64,000 bases of DNA, from positions 248,001 through 312,000 of the forward strand of contig NZ_JAXCLE010000001.1 of NCBI RefSeq assembly GCF_037027585.1, read 5' to 3'. The notes under the pieces were generated by a model. It made no database searches. It was not told the DNA's origin and worked only from the letters and a program-made list of their open reading frames with translations. Below are positions 52,703-61,672 of this stretch, piece by piece. The stretch is from Solibacillus ferritrahens. GTDB lineage: Bacteria > Bacillota > Bacilli > Bacillales_A > Planococcaceae. Position numbers and translations under genes: made by a program. Positions within the stretch are counted from its first letter, which is position 1. The number at the start of each line of letters is the position of its first letter.

Positions 52703-54220
52703 TTAGTTATTACTCGGAAACGCAAATGTCGAGGCAGTCGTTTCTGTTGTTTCCGGCCAGCGCTCGGATATCGTTTTCGTCTTTGTAAAGAATCGCGCCT
52801 GATCAGGACCAAACATATGCCCTTCACCAAAACGTGACCCTTTAAAGCCGGCAAAGTTATGATAGCCTACCGGAATTGGAATCGGCACATTAACACCGAC
52901 CATACCAACATCTATTTCCGTAGTAAATTTACGCGCTGCAGCACCATCATTCGTAAAGATCGTAACACCGTTTGCCAACTCCTGGTCGTTAATGAAATCA
53001 ATCGCCTCCGAAAGCGAACCTACGCGCACAACATTTCGAGCCGGTCCGAAAACTTCCTGATCGCAAATATCCATCTCCTTAGTTACATTGTCCAATAGTG
53101 TTGGACCTACAAAGAAGCCTTCCGAGTCTTTCACAATATCCAATTCACGACCATCATTCACAACTGTTGCACCTTGCTGCTCAGCTAAATCAATCGCTTT
53201 TAAAATACTTTCTTTGGACTCTTTCGAAATTACCGGTCCAAAATCCGTCCCTTCCTCTGTGTAGCTGCCAACTTTCAACTTACTTATTTTGTCTTTTAAA
53301 ATCGCTACTAATCTATCAGCTGTTTCTTCACCAACCGGCACAATAGTAGAAATTGCCATACAACGCTGAGAAGCCGCGCCGTATGCAGCACCAATAAACG
53401 CGTTCGCCACCTGCTCTAAATCTGCGTCTGGCATGACAACCATATTATTTTTCCCGCCACCTAGAGCCGTGACACGCTTACCATATTTAGCACCTGTTTC
53501 GTAAATATATTTAGCTACAGGAGTTGACCCAACAAAAGAAATTGCCTGTACAGTCGGGTTTTCTAAAAGCTCATTTACCGCTTCTTTACTCCCGTTCACT
53601 ACTGTCCAAATGCCATCCGGTAAGCCTGCCTTTTTCCATAGCTCACTTACAAATAGCGAAGTCATCGGCACCTTTTCGGAAGCCTTTAAAATGACTGCAT
53701 TCCCAACAGCAATCGCCATCGACGTTTGCGCCAGCGGTACCATGATCGGGAAGTTAAACGGTGAGATAGCAGCTACGACACCTAGCGGATACTTCGCCGA
53801 GTAGGCATTAATTTGACCGCCAACATTGACAGAATACTCCCCCTTCACAAGGTGAGGTGCCCCGATCGCCAAATCGACAGACTCCAATGCCCGCGTCACT
53901 TCCCCGCGCGCGTCTTCCAACGTTTTACCGCTTTCCGTACATATAATATCCAACAGCTGCTCCATATTTTCCGTAATTAAATAGCGGAAGCGCATTAAAA
54001 CTTCAGCTCGCTTCGCAACAGATAAATCTCTCCACGCAGGAAAAGCCGCTTTTGCCGCTGCAATAGCTTCACGTGTTTCTTCAGCTGTTGCAATCGGTAC
54101 TTCAGCAATCACCTCGCCGGTAGTTGGATTGTAGACTTTTGAATAGCTTCTGCTTTTTCCCTCGACTAATTCCCCATTTATAAAATGCGTTAATCTTTTT
54201 ACCGAAACTGCTTCTGTCAT
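52703..54220 (-). CDS. mmsA: CoA-acylating (methyl)malonate-semialdehyde dehydrogenase
   Basis: A 505-residue aldehyde dehydrogenase of the MmsA/IolA class, converting malonate semialdehyde, the product of beta-alanine transamination, to acetyl-CoA. FINGELVEGKSRSYSKVYNP at the start, ISPFNFPIMVPLAQTSMAIA (about 153-172), KYGKRVTALGGGKNNMVVMP and the catalytic Cys in AASQRCMAISTIV (near 287) are diagnostic. The CoA-type class lacks the general-base Glu, as here. It follows the transaminase by 15 bases. Confidence 0.92.
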   Translation of the reverse strand: MTEAVSVKRLTHFINGELVEGKSRSYSKVYNPTTGEVIAEVPIATAEETREAIAAAKAAFPAWRDLSVAKRAEVLMRFRYLITENMEQLLDIICTESGKTLEDARGEVTRALESVDLAIGAPHLVKGEYSVNVGGQINAYSAKYPLGVVAAISPFNFPIMVPLAQTSMAIAVGNAVILKASEKVPMTSLFVSELWKKAGLPDGIWTVVNGSKEAVNELLENPTVQAISFVGSTPVAKYIYETGAKYGKRVTALGGGKNNMVVMPDADLEQVANAFIGAAYGAASQRCMAISTIVPVGEETADRLVAILKDKISKLKVGSYTEEGTDFGPVISKESKESILKAIDLAEQQGATVVNDGRELDIVKDSEGFFVGPTLLDNVTKEMDICDQEVFGPARNVVRVGSLSEAIDFINDQELANGVTIFTNDGAAARKFTTEIDVGMVGVNVPIPIPVGYHNFAGFKGSRFGEGHMFGPDQARFFTKTKTISERWPETTETTASTFAFPSNN

Positions 54221-54235
54221 TATGAATGTCCTCCT

Positions 54236-55591
54236 CTATTTAATGCTGTTTAATGCCTCTATCAATGTCGTTGCAATAAAGTCCTTTTCCTCTAACGTAA
54301 TGGAAAGCGGTGGTGAAAGTGTTAATACATTATTGAAGTCCGCCACTGTCACACCATTTTTACCGATAATAACGCCCTTTTGCTTACAATAGCCAATAAC
54401 CGCATTGACCTTATTGATATCTAGAGGCGCCTTCGTTTCTTTATCTTCCACAAGCTCAATACCGATCAATAAACCTTTTCCTCGAATATCCCCAACGTAA
54501 GGATGATCAATTAAATTTTCCGCTAAAGTTTCCTTGAGCGATTCTCCCAACATAGTAGATTGATCAAATAGATTTTCGCGCTCCATTATTTCAATATTTT
54601 TTAAAGCGACCGCACAAGCTACCGGTGAACCGCCGAATGTATTAACGTGACGTAAAAACTCGTAGTCCCCTTCAGCTACAAACTGCTCGTAAATTTCGCG
54701 ACGGATGGCAGTAGCGGATAATGGCATATACGCACTTGTCAGCCCCTTTGCCATCGTGACGATATCCGGCTTAATTCCGTAGTTTTGGAAGCCAAATGCT
54801 TTCCCAGTTCTCCCAAATCCGCAAATAACCTCATCAATAATGAGTAACGCACCGTGCTTTTTACACACCTCCTGAACACCCTGCAAATAGGCCTCATTCG
54901 GGACGATCACCCCGCCACCAGTTATGATTGGCTCCATAATAACAGCGGCAATCGTTTCAGACATTTCCCACGTCATCACCTGGTCCAGGTTTTTCACACT
55001 TGGCAATGTCGTTGGATCTTCACCGTGCATTTCTTCCGGATTGCGGTATTGGTCAGGTGGTGCTACATGCAAAAATCCTGGAGCAAGTGGCTCATATTTA
55101 TATTTACGCTGTGCCTGCCCTGTAGCCGCTAAAGCACCCATTGTATTCCCGTGGTACGCACGATAGCGGGAAACAATTTTATAGCGATTCGTTTCACCTT
55201 TTTGCTGATGATATTGTCGTACTACTTTAAATGCAACCTCATTTGCTTCTGAACCACTGTTGGAGTAGAAAACGACATATTCATCGCCAAGCAGCTCGCT
55301 AATTTTCTGGCTTAGTAAAATTGCCGGAGTATGCCCATATGTGAGCGGTGTATAGGAGTTTTTAAGCATTTGCTCATAGGCTACTTCTGCAATTTCCTTG
55401 CGCCCATAACCAATATTCGTACACCATAGCCCCGCCATCGCATCCAAATATTTATTGCCATCGATATCCGTCAGCCAAGCCCCTTCCGCTCTATCCACAA
55501 TAAACGTTGCATCCGGGTTATAAGGTTTCATCGAATGCCATACATGCTTCTCGTCATTTGCCTTCCAGTTATACTCTACATATTGGCTCAT
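54236..55591 (-). CDS. Beta-alanine--pyruvate type aminotransferase (class III)
   Basis: A 451-residue PLP enzyme. SNSGSEANEVAFKVVRQYHQ (about 108-127), YRAYHGNTMGALAATGQ, IIDEVICGFGRTGKAFGF (metal-binding Asp near 255) and the Schiff-base Lys in IVTMAKGLTSAYMPLSA are present. In this cluster it should move the amino group of beta-alanine to pyruvate or another keto acid, giving malonate semialdehyde for the adjacent dehydrogenase. Its promoter lies between it and pucR. Confidence 0.9.
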   Translation of the reverse strand: MSQYVEYNWKANDEKHVWHSMKPYNPDATFIVDRAEGAWLTDIDGNKYLDAMAGLWCTNIGYGRKEIAEVAYEQMLKNSYTPLTYGHTPAILLSQKISELLGDEYVVFYSNSGSEANEVAFKVVRQYHQQKGETNRYKIVSRYRAYHGNTMGALAATGQAQRKYKYEPLAPGFLHVAPPDQYRNPEEMHGEDPTTLPSVKNLDQVMTWEMSETIAAVIMEPIITGGGVIVPNEAYLQGVQEVCKKHGALLIIDEVICGFGRTGKAFGFQNYGIKPDIVTMAKGLTSAYMPLSATAIRREIYEQFVAEGDYEFLRHVNTFGGSPVACAVALKNIEIMERENLFDQSTMLGESLKETLAENLIDHPYVGDIRGKGLLIGIELVEDKETKAPLDINKVNAVIGYCKQKGVIIGKNGVTVADFNNVLTLSPPLSITLEEKDFIATTLIEALNSIK

Positions 55592-55780
55592 GCATTTCCC
55601 TCCTAAATTTCAGAACTTACCTCTATTTTCGCTTATCGAACTTATTAGGGCACTATACATTGTGTAAAATGGTTTTTTGCATCCACTTCACATTAAGGTA
55701 ATTAGTTGGTTCATCATTAGTAGGTTAGGATGGTGTCTATGTAGAACGATCCCCCGGGAAAAAACGTCACATCCGCAAGA

Positions 55781-57322
55781 TTAGGTGACTTTCATCCCCT
55801 CATAATAATTATGCTTTGTCATCAATAACATGAGTTCCAAACATAAACGATTTTCATAATTCATAAAATCACTACCAATAATCTGCTCCACCTTTTCAAG
55901 ACGGTGATACAGCGTTTGACGCACAATAAATAATTTTTCGGCTGTTTCCTTTTTCAATCCATTGCACTGAAAAAAGATATCTAATGTTTGAATTAAGTTC
56001 GTATTGTGCTTGCTGTCGTAATGACTCAACATATCAATCTTTTCCTTGGCGGCCTGCATTAAACTATTGTTATTTTGTAAAACCTTTACCATATGATAAA
56101 GAAGCAGTTCATCATAGAAATAGGAAAGCTCCATATTCTTCATCCGTATTTGAAGCGTCTCTTGTGCAGTTTGATAGCTTTCCTTCAATTCATTGTAATG
56201 GGAAACATATTTGCCTACCGCAATGAGCGTATCTAGCCTGTACTGATTGATAAGTTCATTCATAGCTCGCTTCATTCGCTCTTTATACGTATCTGCCTGT
56301 CCTAAATCATTCAGTATAAATATTAAATACTGGGACTGCTCCACGATAAAAGTGTAAAAGCCCTCCTTTTGCAGAGCCTGACGGAGATTCATTTTATAAT
56401 TAGTCAAATCCTGTATAATATTTTTTCTTCGCATCTGATGAATCATAACCATCCAACCGCTTTTCTTTAACTTTTGGTCTGATTCTTCAATAAAATAAAG
56501 CATTTCATCATCGCTGTTTTTGCCTTCCAGCCATTTCTCGAAAAATTTCCGATTTTCACTTTCAAGCTTTTCTTCAATATATAAATCTCTTAAGACAAAC
56601 TGAGACAATGTAACGACTGTACGATCCAAAATTAATAAATCCAATTCTGTTATTTCCCTTTTCTCAGAATAGATATGAACCGTTCCATACACTTGGTCAA
56701 ATAAAGTCATTTCAAGACTTGCTTTATTCTTACTGCTTAGACTATTAATGTAATATTTATAATTTTCAATCTTTTTATCTGGGATTGCGAGGCTTGTTCC
56801 TTTATTTACCTCAAAGTAAGTATTCACATTTAAATACTTTTGCATGTACTGCAGAATTTTCGCTTTGTCATTTACCTTCAAAACATAGTTGTTTATTTTT
56901 TGGGAATAATCCTCCAGCTGCCTCAATATATCGTATTGCTGATGGATAATTGCTGTATGCAAATCCTGCGTAATTCCTATAAACGGCACGATTTCTTGAA
57001 AAACGATAAGAGGAAAATCCAGACTATTCGCTAAATTTACGACACTTTCCGGTACGACCTGAATATACATCCCGAGTTCAATGCACAGTCCTGCTACTTC
57101 CAAATCGCTAAGCTGTTGGACAAAATTTAAAAACCCTTGCTCGTTGTCCTTTAAAATAACGCCCGTTGTTAAAATAAGCTCATTCCCTTTAATTAGCTGC
57201 TTCACATCGATAACTTCCAATATATGAATCCATTTTATAGCATGATTTAAACCTGTTTGACCTGCAACAACTTTGGCAGATTCAAAGTATTTTCGATTTA
57301 GAACTTCTCTTACAGTTATCAT
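55781..57322 (-). CDS. PucR family transcriptional regulator
   Basis: A 513-residue regulator. N-terminal PucR domain (about 5-120): VVAGQTGLNHAIKWIHILEV, NELILTTGV, AGLCIELGMY. A middle CdaR/GGDEF-like region follows (about 290-400). The C-terminal helix-turn-helix (about 455-500) reads NGLKKETAEKLFIVRQTLYH, then RLEKVEQIIG. Divergent from the carbamoylase gene and next to the transaminase, so probably the activator of the pathway, responding to a pyrimidine or breakdown product. AT-rich repeats in the divergent promoter are its candidate sites. Confidence 0.88.
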   Translation of the reverse strand: MITVREVLNRKYFESAKVVAGQTGLNHAIKWIHILEVIDVKQLIKGNELILTTGVILKDNEQGFLNFVQQLSDLEVAGLCIELGMYIQVVPESVVNLANSLDFPLIVFQEIVPFIGITQDLHTAIIHQQYDILRQLEDYSQKINNYVLKVNDKAKILQYMQKYLNVNTYFEVNKGTSLAIPDKKIENYKYYINSLSSKNKASLEMTLFDQVYGTVHIYSEKREITELDLLILDRTVVTLSQFVLRDLYIEEKLESENRKFFEKWLEGKNSDDEMLYFIEESDQKLKKSGWMVMIHQMRRKNIIQDLTNYKMNLRQALQKEGFYTFIVEQSQYLIFILNDLGQADTYKERMKRAMNELINQYRLDTLIAVGKYVSHYNELKESYQTAQETLQIRMKNMELSYFYDELLLYHMVKVLQNNNSLMQAAKEKIDMLSHYDSKHNTNLIQTLDIFFQCNGLKKETAEKLFIVRQTLYHRLEKVEQIIGSDFMNYENRLCLELMLLMTKHNYYEGMKVT

Positions 57323-57369
57323 AGGCAGCCTCCTCTAATTAACAATTCGTCCATACAATTATTGTATCA

Positions 57370-57428
57370 TTTTACATTAGGTATATATTAATTTGTTATA
57401 TAAAAATGCTAATGTATATATATTAATG
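57370..57428. promoter_or_regulatory. Divergent promoter with repeated AT-rich words
   Basis: ATTAGGTATATATTAAT and CTAATGTATATATATTAAT form an imperfect direct repeat between pucR and the carbamoylase gene. They may overlap both promoters and serve as PucR sites; inference from position only. Confidence 0.45.
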
Positions 57429-57447
57429 GAATAAAGGGGGACTCCTA

Positions 57448-58695
57448 ATGTTAAAAACCAATCGCGAACGACTAAAAAACAGTATTGAGTTATTCAGTAA
57501 ATTTGGAGCTACGGAAAATAACGGTGTCACACGTTTAAGTCTTTCCCATGAGGATATTCTGGCGCGCAACAAATTGAAGGAAACTTGCGAACAGCTAGGA
57601 ATGATTGTCACGACCGATGATATGGGTACAATGTACGCAACACTTCCAGGCAAATCAAACAATTTACCGATTGTGATGGGCTCACATTTGGATTCCGTTA
57701 TTAAAGGTGGACGCTTTGATGGCGTTCTAGGTGTTTTAACTGCTTTAGAGGCAGTCCAAACAATAATTGATTCCGGACTAGAACTGAACCACCCTCTAAC
57801 AATCGTGAACTTCACAAACGAGGAAGGCGCACGCTTTGAGCCTTCGTTAATGGCTTCTGGCGTTCTTTCTGGAAAGTTCGAAAAGGAAAAGATGCTCGCT
57901 TCCACAGACGTAGAAGGCGTAACCTTTGAACAAGCCCTAAAAGAAAGCGGCTATGAAGGTGATATGGCAAACCGTCTAACAGATGCTCATGCCTATTTAG
58001 AGCTTCATATTGAGCAAGGCCCCGTACTGGAACACTATGAAACTGAAATCGGCATAGTTGAAGGTGTGCTTGGCATGGTCTGCTATGACATCACTTTGAC
58101 TGGTGAATCGAATCATGCTGGGACGACCCCTATTTCAATGCGTAAAGATAGTATGTTTGCCGCAATGCAAATTATTTCAATCCTGCAGAACAAACTAAAA
58201 CAGCTCCCTGATGATCTTGTTTACACAATCGGACGCATTAATGCCTATCCGAATATTCATACAGTCATTCCAAACAAAGTAACATTCTCGTTAGAATCCC
58301 GCCATCAAGACCCTTCTGTTATCGCGCAAGTAGAACAAATCATTTTTGACCTACCAAAGGAAATAGAAAATTGTCAGCTTAGCTATTCGAAATTATGGAG
58401 CCGCGATACTGTTCATTTTGCACCGGAAGTTGTGGGTGCTGTAGCAGCAAGCGCTGATGACTTAGGCTATTCAAGCCGACATATGTATAGCGGTGCCGGC
58501 CATGACGCCCAATTTATTGCCGGGTATATTCCTTCCACAATGATTTTCGTTCCAAGCGCAAACGGCTATAGCCACCGTGAAGATGAGTACACTTCATTTG
58601 AGGAATGCTCAAAGGGTGCCGATGTCCTTGTAAATGCCGTTTTGAAGGTTGCAGAAAGTTCCGTTTTGCCCGTAAATTCCGTGAGTATGAAATGA
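57448..58695 (+). CDS. N-carbamoyl-beta-alanine amidase (M20 hydantoinase/carbamoylase family)
   Basis: A 415-residue zinc amidohydrolase releasing ammonia and carbon dioxide from N-carbamoyl-beta-alanine to give beta-alanine. Metal ligands in GSHLDSV (His near 83), GGRFDGVLGV (Asp near 94), TNEEGARF (Glu near 129) and LHIEQGP (His near 192), and SGAGHDAQF (His near 352) are intact. AAAGGGGG precedes the ATG by about 9 bases. It completes the reductive pyrimidine route, transcribed opposite to the rest. Confidence 0.9.
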   Translation: MLKTNRERLKNSIELFSKFGATENNGVTRLSLSHEDILARNKLKETCEQLGMIVTTDDMGTMYATLPGKSNNLPIVMGSHLDSVIKGGRFDGVLGVLTALEAVQTIIDSGLELNHPLTIVNFTNEEGARFEPSLMASGVLSGKFEKEKMLASTDVEGVTFEQALKESGYEGDMANRLTDAHAYLELHIEQGPVLEHYETEIGIVEGVLGMVCYDITLTGESNHAGTTPISMRKDSMFAAMQIISILQNKLKQLPDDLVYTIGRINAYPNIHTVIPNKVTFSLESRHQDPSVIAQVEQIIFDLPKEIENCQLSYSKLWSRDTVHFAPEVVGAVAASADDLGYSSRHMYSGAGHDAQFIAGYIPSTMIFVPSANGYSHREDEYTSFEECSKGADVLVNAVLKVAESSVLPVNSVSMK

Positions 58696-58872
58696 TTGAT
58701 TTTACTTTTATAAAGAGAGGCTGCACGAACGCCTCTCACCTATCCATCTTTTACTATTTTCCGGCAAAGTCCTATGCATTGTTTTCACCTAGTTATAAAT
58801 AGATTAGCCCTTCCCTTCTTATATAGGAGAACATACTATATGTTAACTATTAAAAGAAGGGAGATTAAAATA

Positions 58873-59130
58873 ATGAGACGTCAAATCGGTTTCTGTTACC
58901 CTGGTTACCGATACTGCGGACCAGGGTGTTCCGGTCCCGGTGCACCAACAAATGCAGTAGATAACTGTTGCCTGCACCATGATGCATGCTATTACTATGG
59001 ATACGATAAACGATATTGCGATGCGCTATTCCAGCATTGCTTAAGTCAATACAAATATGCTCCCACTAAAATGGGGAAAGACGCAAGATTATTCTCCAAA
59101 GCCATCCATATTAAAAATAATCTTCTATAG
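58873..59130 (+). CDS. Small phospholipase-A2-like protein
   Basis: An 85-residue protein. The ATG at 58873 has GGGAG 9 bases upstream; a longer frame from 58774 was rejected. RYCGPGCSGPGAP (13-25) resembles the calcium loop and VDNCCLHHDACYYYG (29-43) is the catalytic helix with His36-Asp37 of the phospholipase A2 fold. It has seven cysteines besides that pair for disulfides, yet no signal peptide. Comparable compact forms are known from parvovirus VP1 and some Bacilli. Possibly a spore or lytic lipid hydrolase; the role is unknown. Confidence 0.75.
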   Translation: MRRQIGFCYPGYRYCGPGCSGPGAPTNAVDNCCLHHDACYYYGYDKRYCDALFQHCLSQYKYAPTKMGKDARLFSKAIHIKNNLL

Positions 59131-59137
59131 CGATAAA

Positions 59138-59180
59138 AAATAGGCATGAAACCACTTGTTACAAGGTTTCATGCCTAATC
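59138..59180. terminator. Bidirectional terminator after the phospholipase-like gene
   Basis: TAGGCATGAAACC (59141-59153) and GGTTTCATGCCTA (59165-59177), perfect 13-bp stem with an A-run on the left. Confidence 0.8.
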
Positions 59181-59208
59181 TTCTATAAAAAAACTAAATT
59201 TGGGACAT

Positions 59209-59254
59209 AGGCTCAGGCCGTGCCCCCGGAAAGCGTTCCCGTAACCGAAATCAA
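59209..59254. repeat. GC-rich dispersed repeat, half copy (C3)
   Basis: AGGCTCAGGCCGTGCCC, then CGGAAAGCG and CCGTAACCGAAATCAA match the reverse complement of one half of the element at 7416-7517. The other half is missing, so it is a truncated copy. Confidence 0.7.
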
Positions 59255-59284
59255 TTCTGACGGAAGTGGAAAATGTTTTCCCTC

Positions 59285-60070
59285 TTAGTCAATCTTCTGT
59301 CCTGTAATTTCTTCAAGCTTACCGTTTTCTTTAATTTTCTTTAAGCCTTCATTTAAGTGATTCAATAGCTCAGTGTTCCCCTTTTTCACCATGAAGCCGT
59401 AATATTCTTTTTCAAACTGATCCGATTCAATCGCTTTTAAGCCGGAATTCGGATTGTTCTTTAAATACTCTAATACTACTGCATTATCACCGATTGCTGC
59501 CGCTGCTGCACCATTAATTACTTCTTGGAAGGCAACTGGCTGGTTTTCGTACGCTAAAGTTTTTGAGCTCGTTTTACCTTGCAGTTTTTTTGCCGCTTCA
59601 TGACCTGTTGTATTAATTTGTACAGAGATTTTTTCATCTTTTAACTCATCCAGTGTTGTAATTGGTGAATCTTCTTTTACGACAATCATTAATGTCGCTT
59701 CGTAATATGGATCTGTGAAATCAAATGTTTGTTTACGATCATCTGTAATTGTAATTCCTGATGCCCCTAAATCCAACTCACCATTCTTTAGCTGTTGGAA
59801 TACCGGCTCCCAACCGACATTTCTAAATTCGATTTCCGAGCCCATCTCTTCACCGATTGCATTCATAATATCTACGTCGATCCCTACAATTTCCCCTTTA
59901 TCATTCATCGATTCAAACGGTGCAAAAGTAGCTTCCGTGCCGACTAATAGTTTGGAAAAATTCCCTTCCGCATCTGCACCAGAAGTTTCTTTATCCCCAG
60001 TACCACACGCAGTTAAAACTATTGATAATGCCACTAGCAGCATCATTGTTAACCATTTTTTATTCGACAT
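59285..60070 (-). CDS. Polar amino acid ABC transporter binding lipoprotein (paralogue 1)
   Basis: A 261-residue family-3 binding protein. The ATG at 60068-60070 has GGGGG 7 bases upstream. Lipobox LTACG (Cys near 22). ATFAPFESMNDKGEIVGIDV, GASGITITDDRKQTFDFTDP and NTTGHEAAKKLQGK are the usual words. It resembles the binding protein at 61673-62452 along its length, so the importer has two alternative receptors. A hairpin after the ATPase gene separates it partly from the operon. Confidence 0.9.
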   Translation of the reverse strand: MSNKKWLTMMLLVALSIVLTACGTGDKETSGADAEGNFSKLLVGTEATFAPFESMNDKGEIVGIDVDIMNAIGEEMGSEIEFRNVGWEPVFQQLKNGELDLGASGITITDDRKQTFDFTDPYYEATLMIVVKEDSPITTLDELKDEKISVQINTTGHEAAKKLQGKTSSKTLAYENQPVAFQEVINGAAAAAIGDNAVVLEYLKNNPNSGLKAIESDQFEKEYYGFMVKKGNTELLNHLNEGLKKIKENGKLEEITGQKID

Positions 60071-60165
60071 TGTAAATCCCCCTATACATTTTATGTTATA
60101 ATTATACATTTATTGAATATAGTAATACAACATTTATTTTGAATTTTCCGATATTTTGTATTAAA

Positions 60166-60212
60166 AAAACTATCTTCACTATATTTTAATATAGTAAAAG
60201 ATAGCTTTTTTC
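60166..60212 (-). terminator. Terminator/attenuator between the ATPase and binding protein 1
   Basis: Minus-strand CTATCTTTTACTAT (60191-60204) pairs with ATAGTGAAGATAG (60170-60182), then seven T. Some read-through or a separate promoter is needed for binding protein 1. Confidence 0.75.
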
Positions 60213-60217
60213 TATCT

Positions 60218-60940
60218 CTATAATACTTTCCCTAAAAATGCTTTCGTACGTTCATTTTGTGGATTGCCGAATACGTCTTCCGGATGACCCTGTTCTACAA
60301 TATATCCGCCATCCATGAACAGTACTCGGTCACCTACTTCGCGTGCAAAGCCCATTTCATGTGTGACAACAACCATCGTCATACCTTCTTTGGCAAGGTT
60401 TTTCATTACTTCTAAAACCTCTTTAACCATTTCAGGGTCCAGCGCTGAGGTTGGCTCATCAAATAGCATTACTTTTGGCTTCATTGCTAAAGCACGTGCA
60501 ATTGCAACACGCTGTTGTTGACCGCCTGATAATTGCTGTGGGTAATTATCCGCTTTTTCACGCAATCCAACTTTATCTAAAAGCTCCATTGCCAATTGCT
60601 CAGCATCTTGTTTGTTCAAGTTTCGAATTTGCATTGGCGCCATCGTAATATTATCAATAACCGACATATGCGGGAACAAGTTAAACTGCTGGAATACCAT
60701 CCCTACTTCCGTTCGGATTTCGTTAATATTTGTTTTTGGATCATTAATTTGGACACCATTAATATAAATCGCGCCATCTGTAACTTCTTCCAGTAAATTC
60801 ATGCATCGGAGAAATGTCGACTTACCCGATCCAGAAGGTCCAATAACACAGACTACTTCTTTTTCCTGCACTTCATAATCAATTCCCTTTAACACTTCGA
60901 GCTTGCCAAAATGCTTGTGTAAGTTTTCTACTTTAATCAT
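60218..60940 (-). CDS. Polar amino acid ABC transporter ATPase (GlnQ type)
   Basis: A 240-residue ATPase with Walker A GPSGSGKST (33-41), Q-loop VFQQFNLFPHMSV, signature LSGGQQQRVAIARALAM (about 133-149) and Walker B VMLFDEPTSALDPEMV, ending THEMGFAREVGDRVLFMDGG. All residues are intact. One base separates it from the permease gene. Likely substrates: glutamine, arginine, cystine or similar. Confidence 0.95.
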   Translation of the reverse strand: MIKVENLHKHFGKLEVLKGIDYEVQEKEVVCVIGPSGSGKSTFLRCMNLLEEVTDGAIYINGVQINDPKTNINEIRTEVGMVFQQFNLFPHMSVIDNITMAPMQIRNLNKQDAEQLAMELLDKVGLREKADNYPQQLSGGQQQRVAIARALAMKPKVMLFDEPTSALDPEMVKEVLEVMKNLAKEGMTMVVVTHEMGFAREVGDRVLFMDGGYIVEQGHPEDVFGNPQNERTKAFLGKVL

Positions 60941-61642
60941 TTACGCCCGCTCCTTTTTCTTACGTGGGTTGTAATTGATATCGACCCGTTTTTCGATAAA
61001 TGCAACGAGCTTCGTTACGGCGTATGTTAATACAAGATATAAGAACGCTGCAAATAAATATGGCTCCCAGAAACGCTGATACGTTCCGGCAACGACTTTA
61101 CTCACGTATAATATTTCTGCACCGGCAATAACCGTTACAAGAGATGAATCTTTCAATAATGCAATAAATTCATTCCCCAATGGTGGAATCATACGACGGA
61201 ATGCTTGAGGTAAAATGACTTTACGCATCGCCTGAGAGTGTGTTAAACCTAAAGACCTTGCTGCTTCCATTTGCCCTTTGTCTATTGATTGAATCCCTGC
61301 ACGGAAAATTTCCGCATTGTATGCCGCGCTATTTAAAATTAATCCAACGATACCCGATACCCACCAACCTTGTGATGAACCAAAAATAGTTGGAATAACA
61401 GCTAAGTGAATTAATAATAATTGCACTAGCAATGGTGTACCACGGAATACGTCTACATAAATTTTAGCCGGCCAATAAATCAATTTTTTTTTCGAAACTT
61501 GGCCTAACCCTAAAAGCAGACCGAAAATGATACCACCAATATAACCACATGCTGTTAAAACAATAGTCGCCCAAAGTCCTTTTGCATATAGCTCACGGTA
61601 GTTCCAGATAATTTCCCAACGGAAAAAATCAAAAAACTCCAT
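60941..61642 (-). CDS. Polar amino acid ABC transporter permease (HisM/GlnP type)
   Basis: A 233-residue permease with five helices. LWATIVLTACGYIGGIIFGL at the start, VDVFRGTPLLVQLLLIH (about 63-79) and the EAA loop RSLGLTHSQAMRKVILPQAF (about 140-159), followed by PPLGNEFIALLKDSSLVTVI. A single permease implies a homodimer. Second gene of the operon. Confidence 0.95.
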   Translation of the reverse strand: MEFFDFFRWEIIWNYRELYAKGLWATIVLTACGYIGGIIFGLLLGLGQVSKKKLIYWPAKIYVDVFRGTPLLVQLLLIHLAVIPTIFGSSQGWWVSGIVGLILNSAAYNAEIFRAGIQSIDKGQMEAARSLGLTHSQAMRKVILPQAFRRMIPPLGNEFIALLKDSSLVTVIAGAEILYVSKVVAGTYQRFWEPYLFAAFLYLVLTYAVTKLVAFIEKRVDINYNPRKKKERA

Positions 61643-61672
61643 CTGAAACCCTCCAATAAATTAAAATATTGC

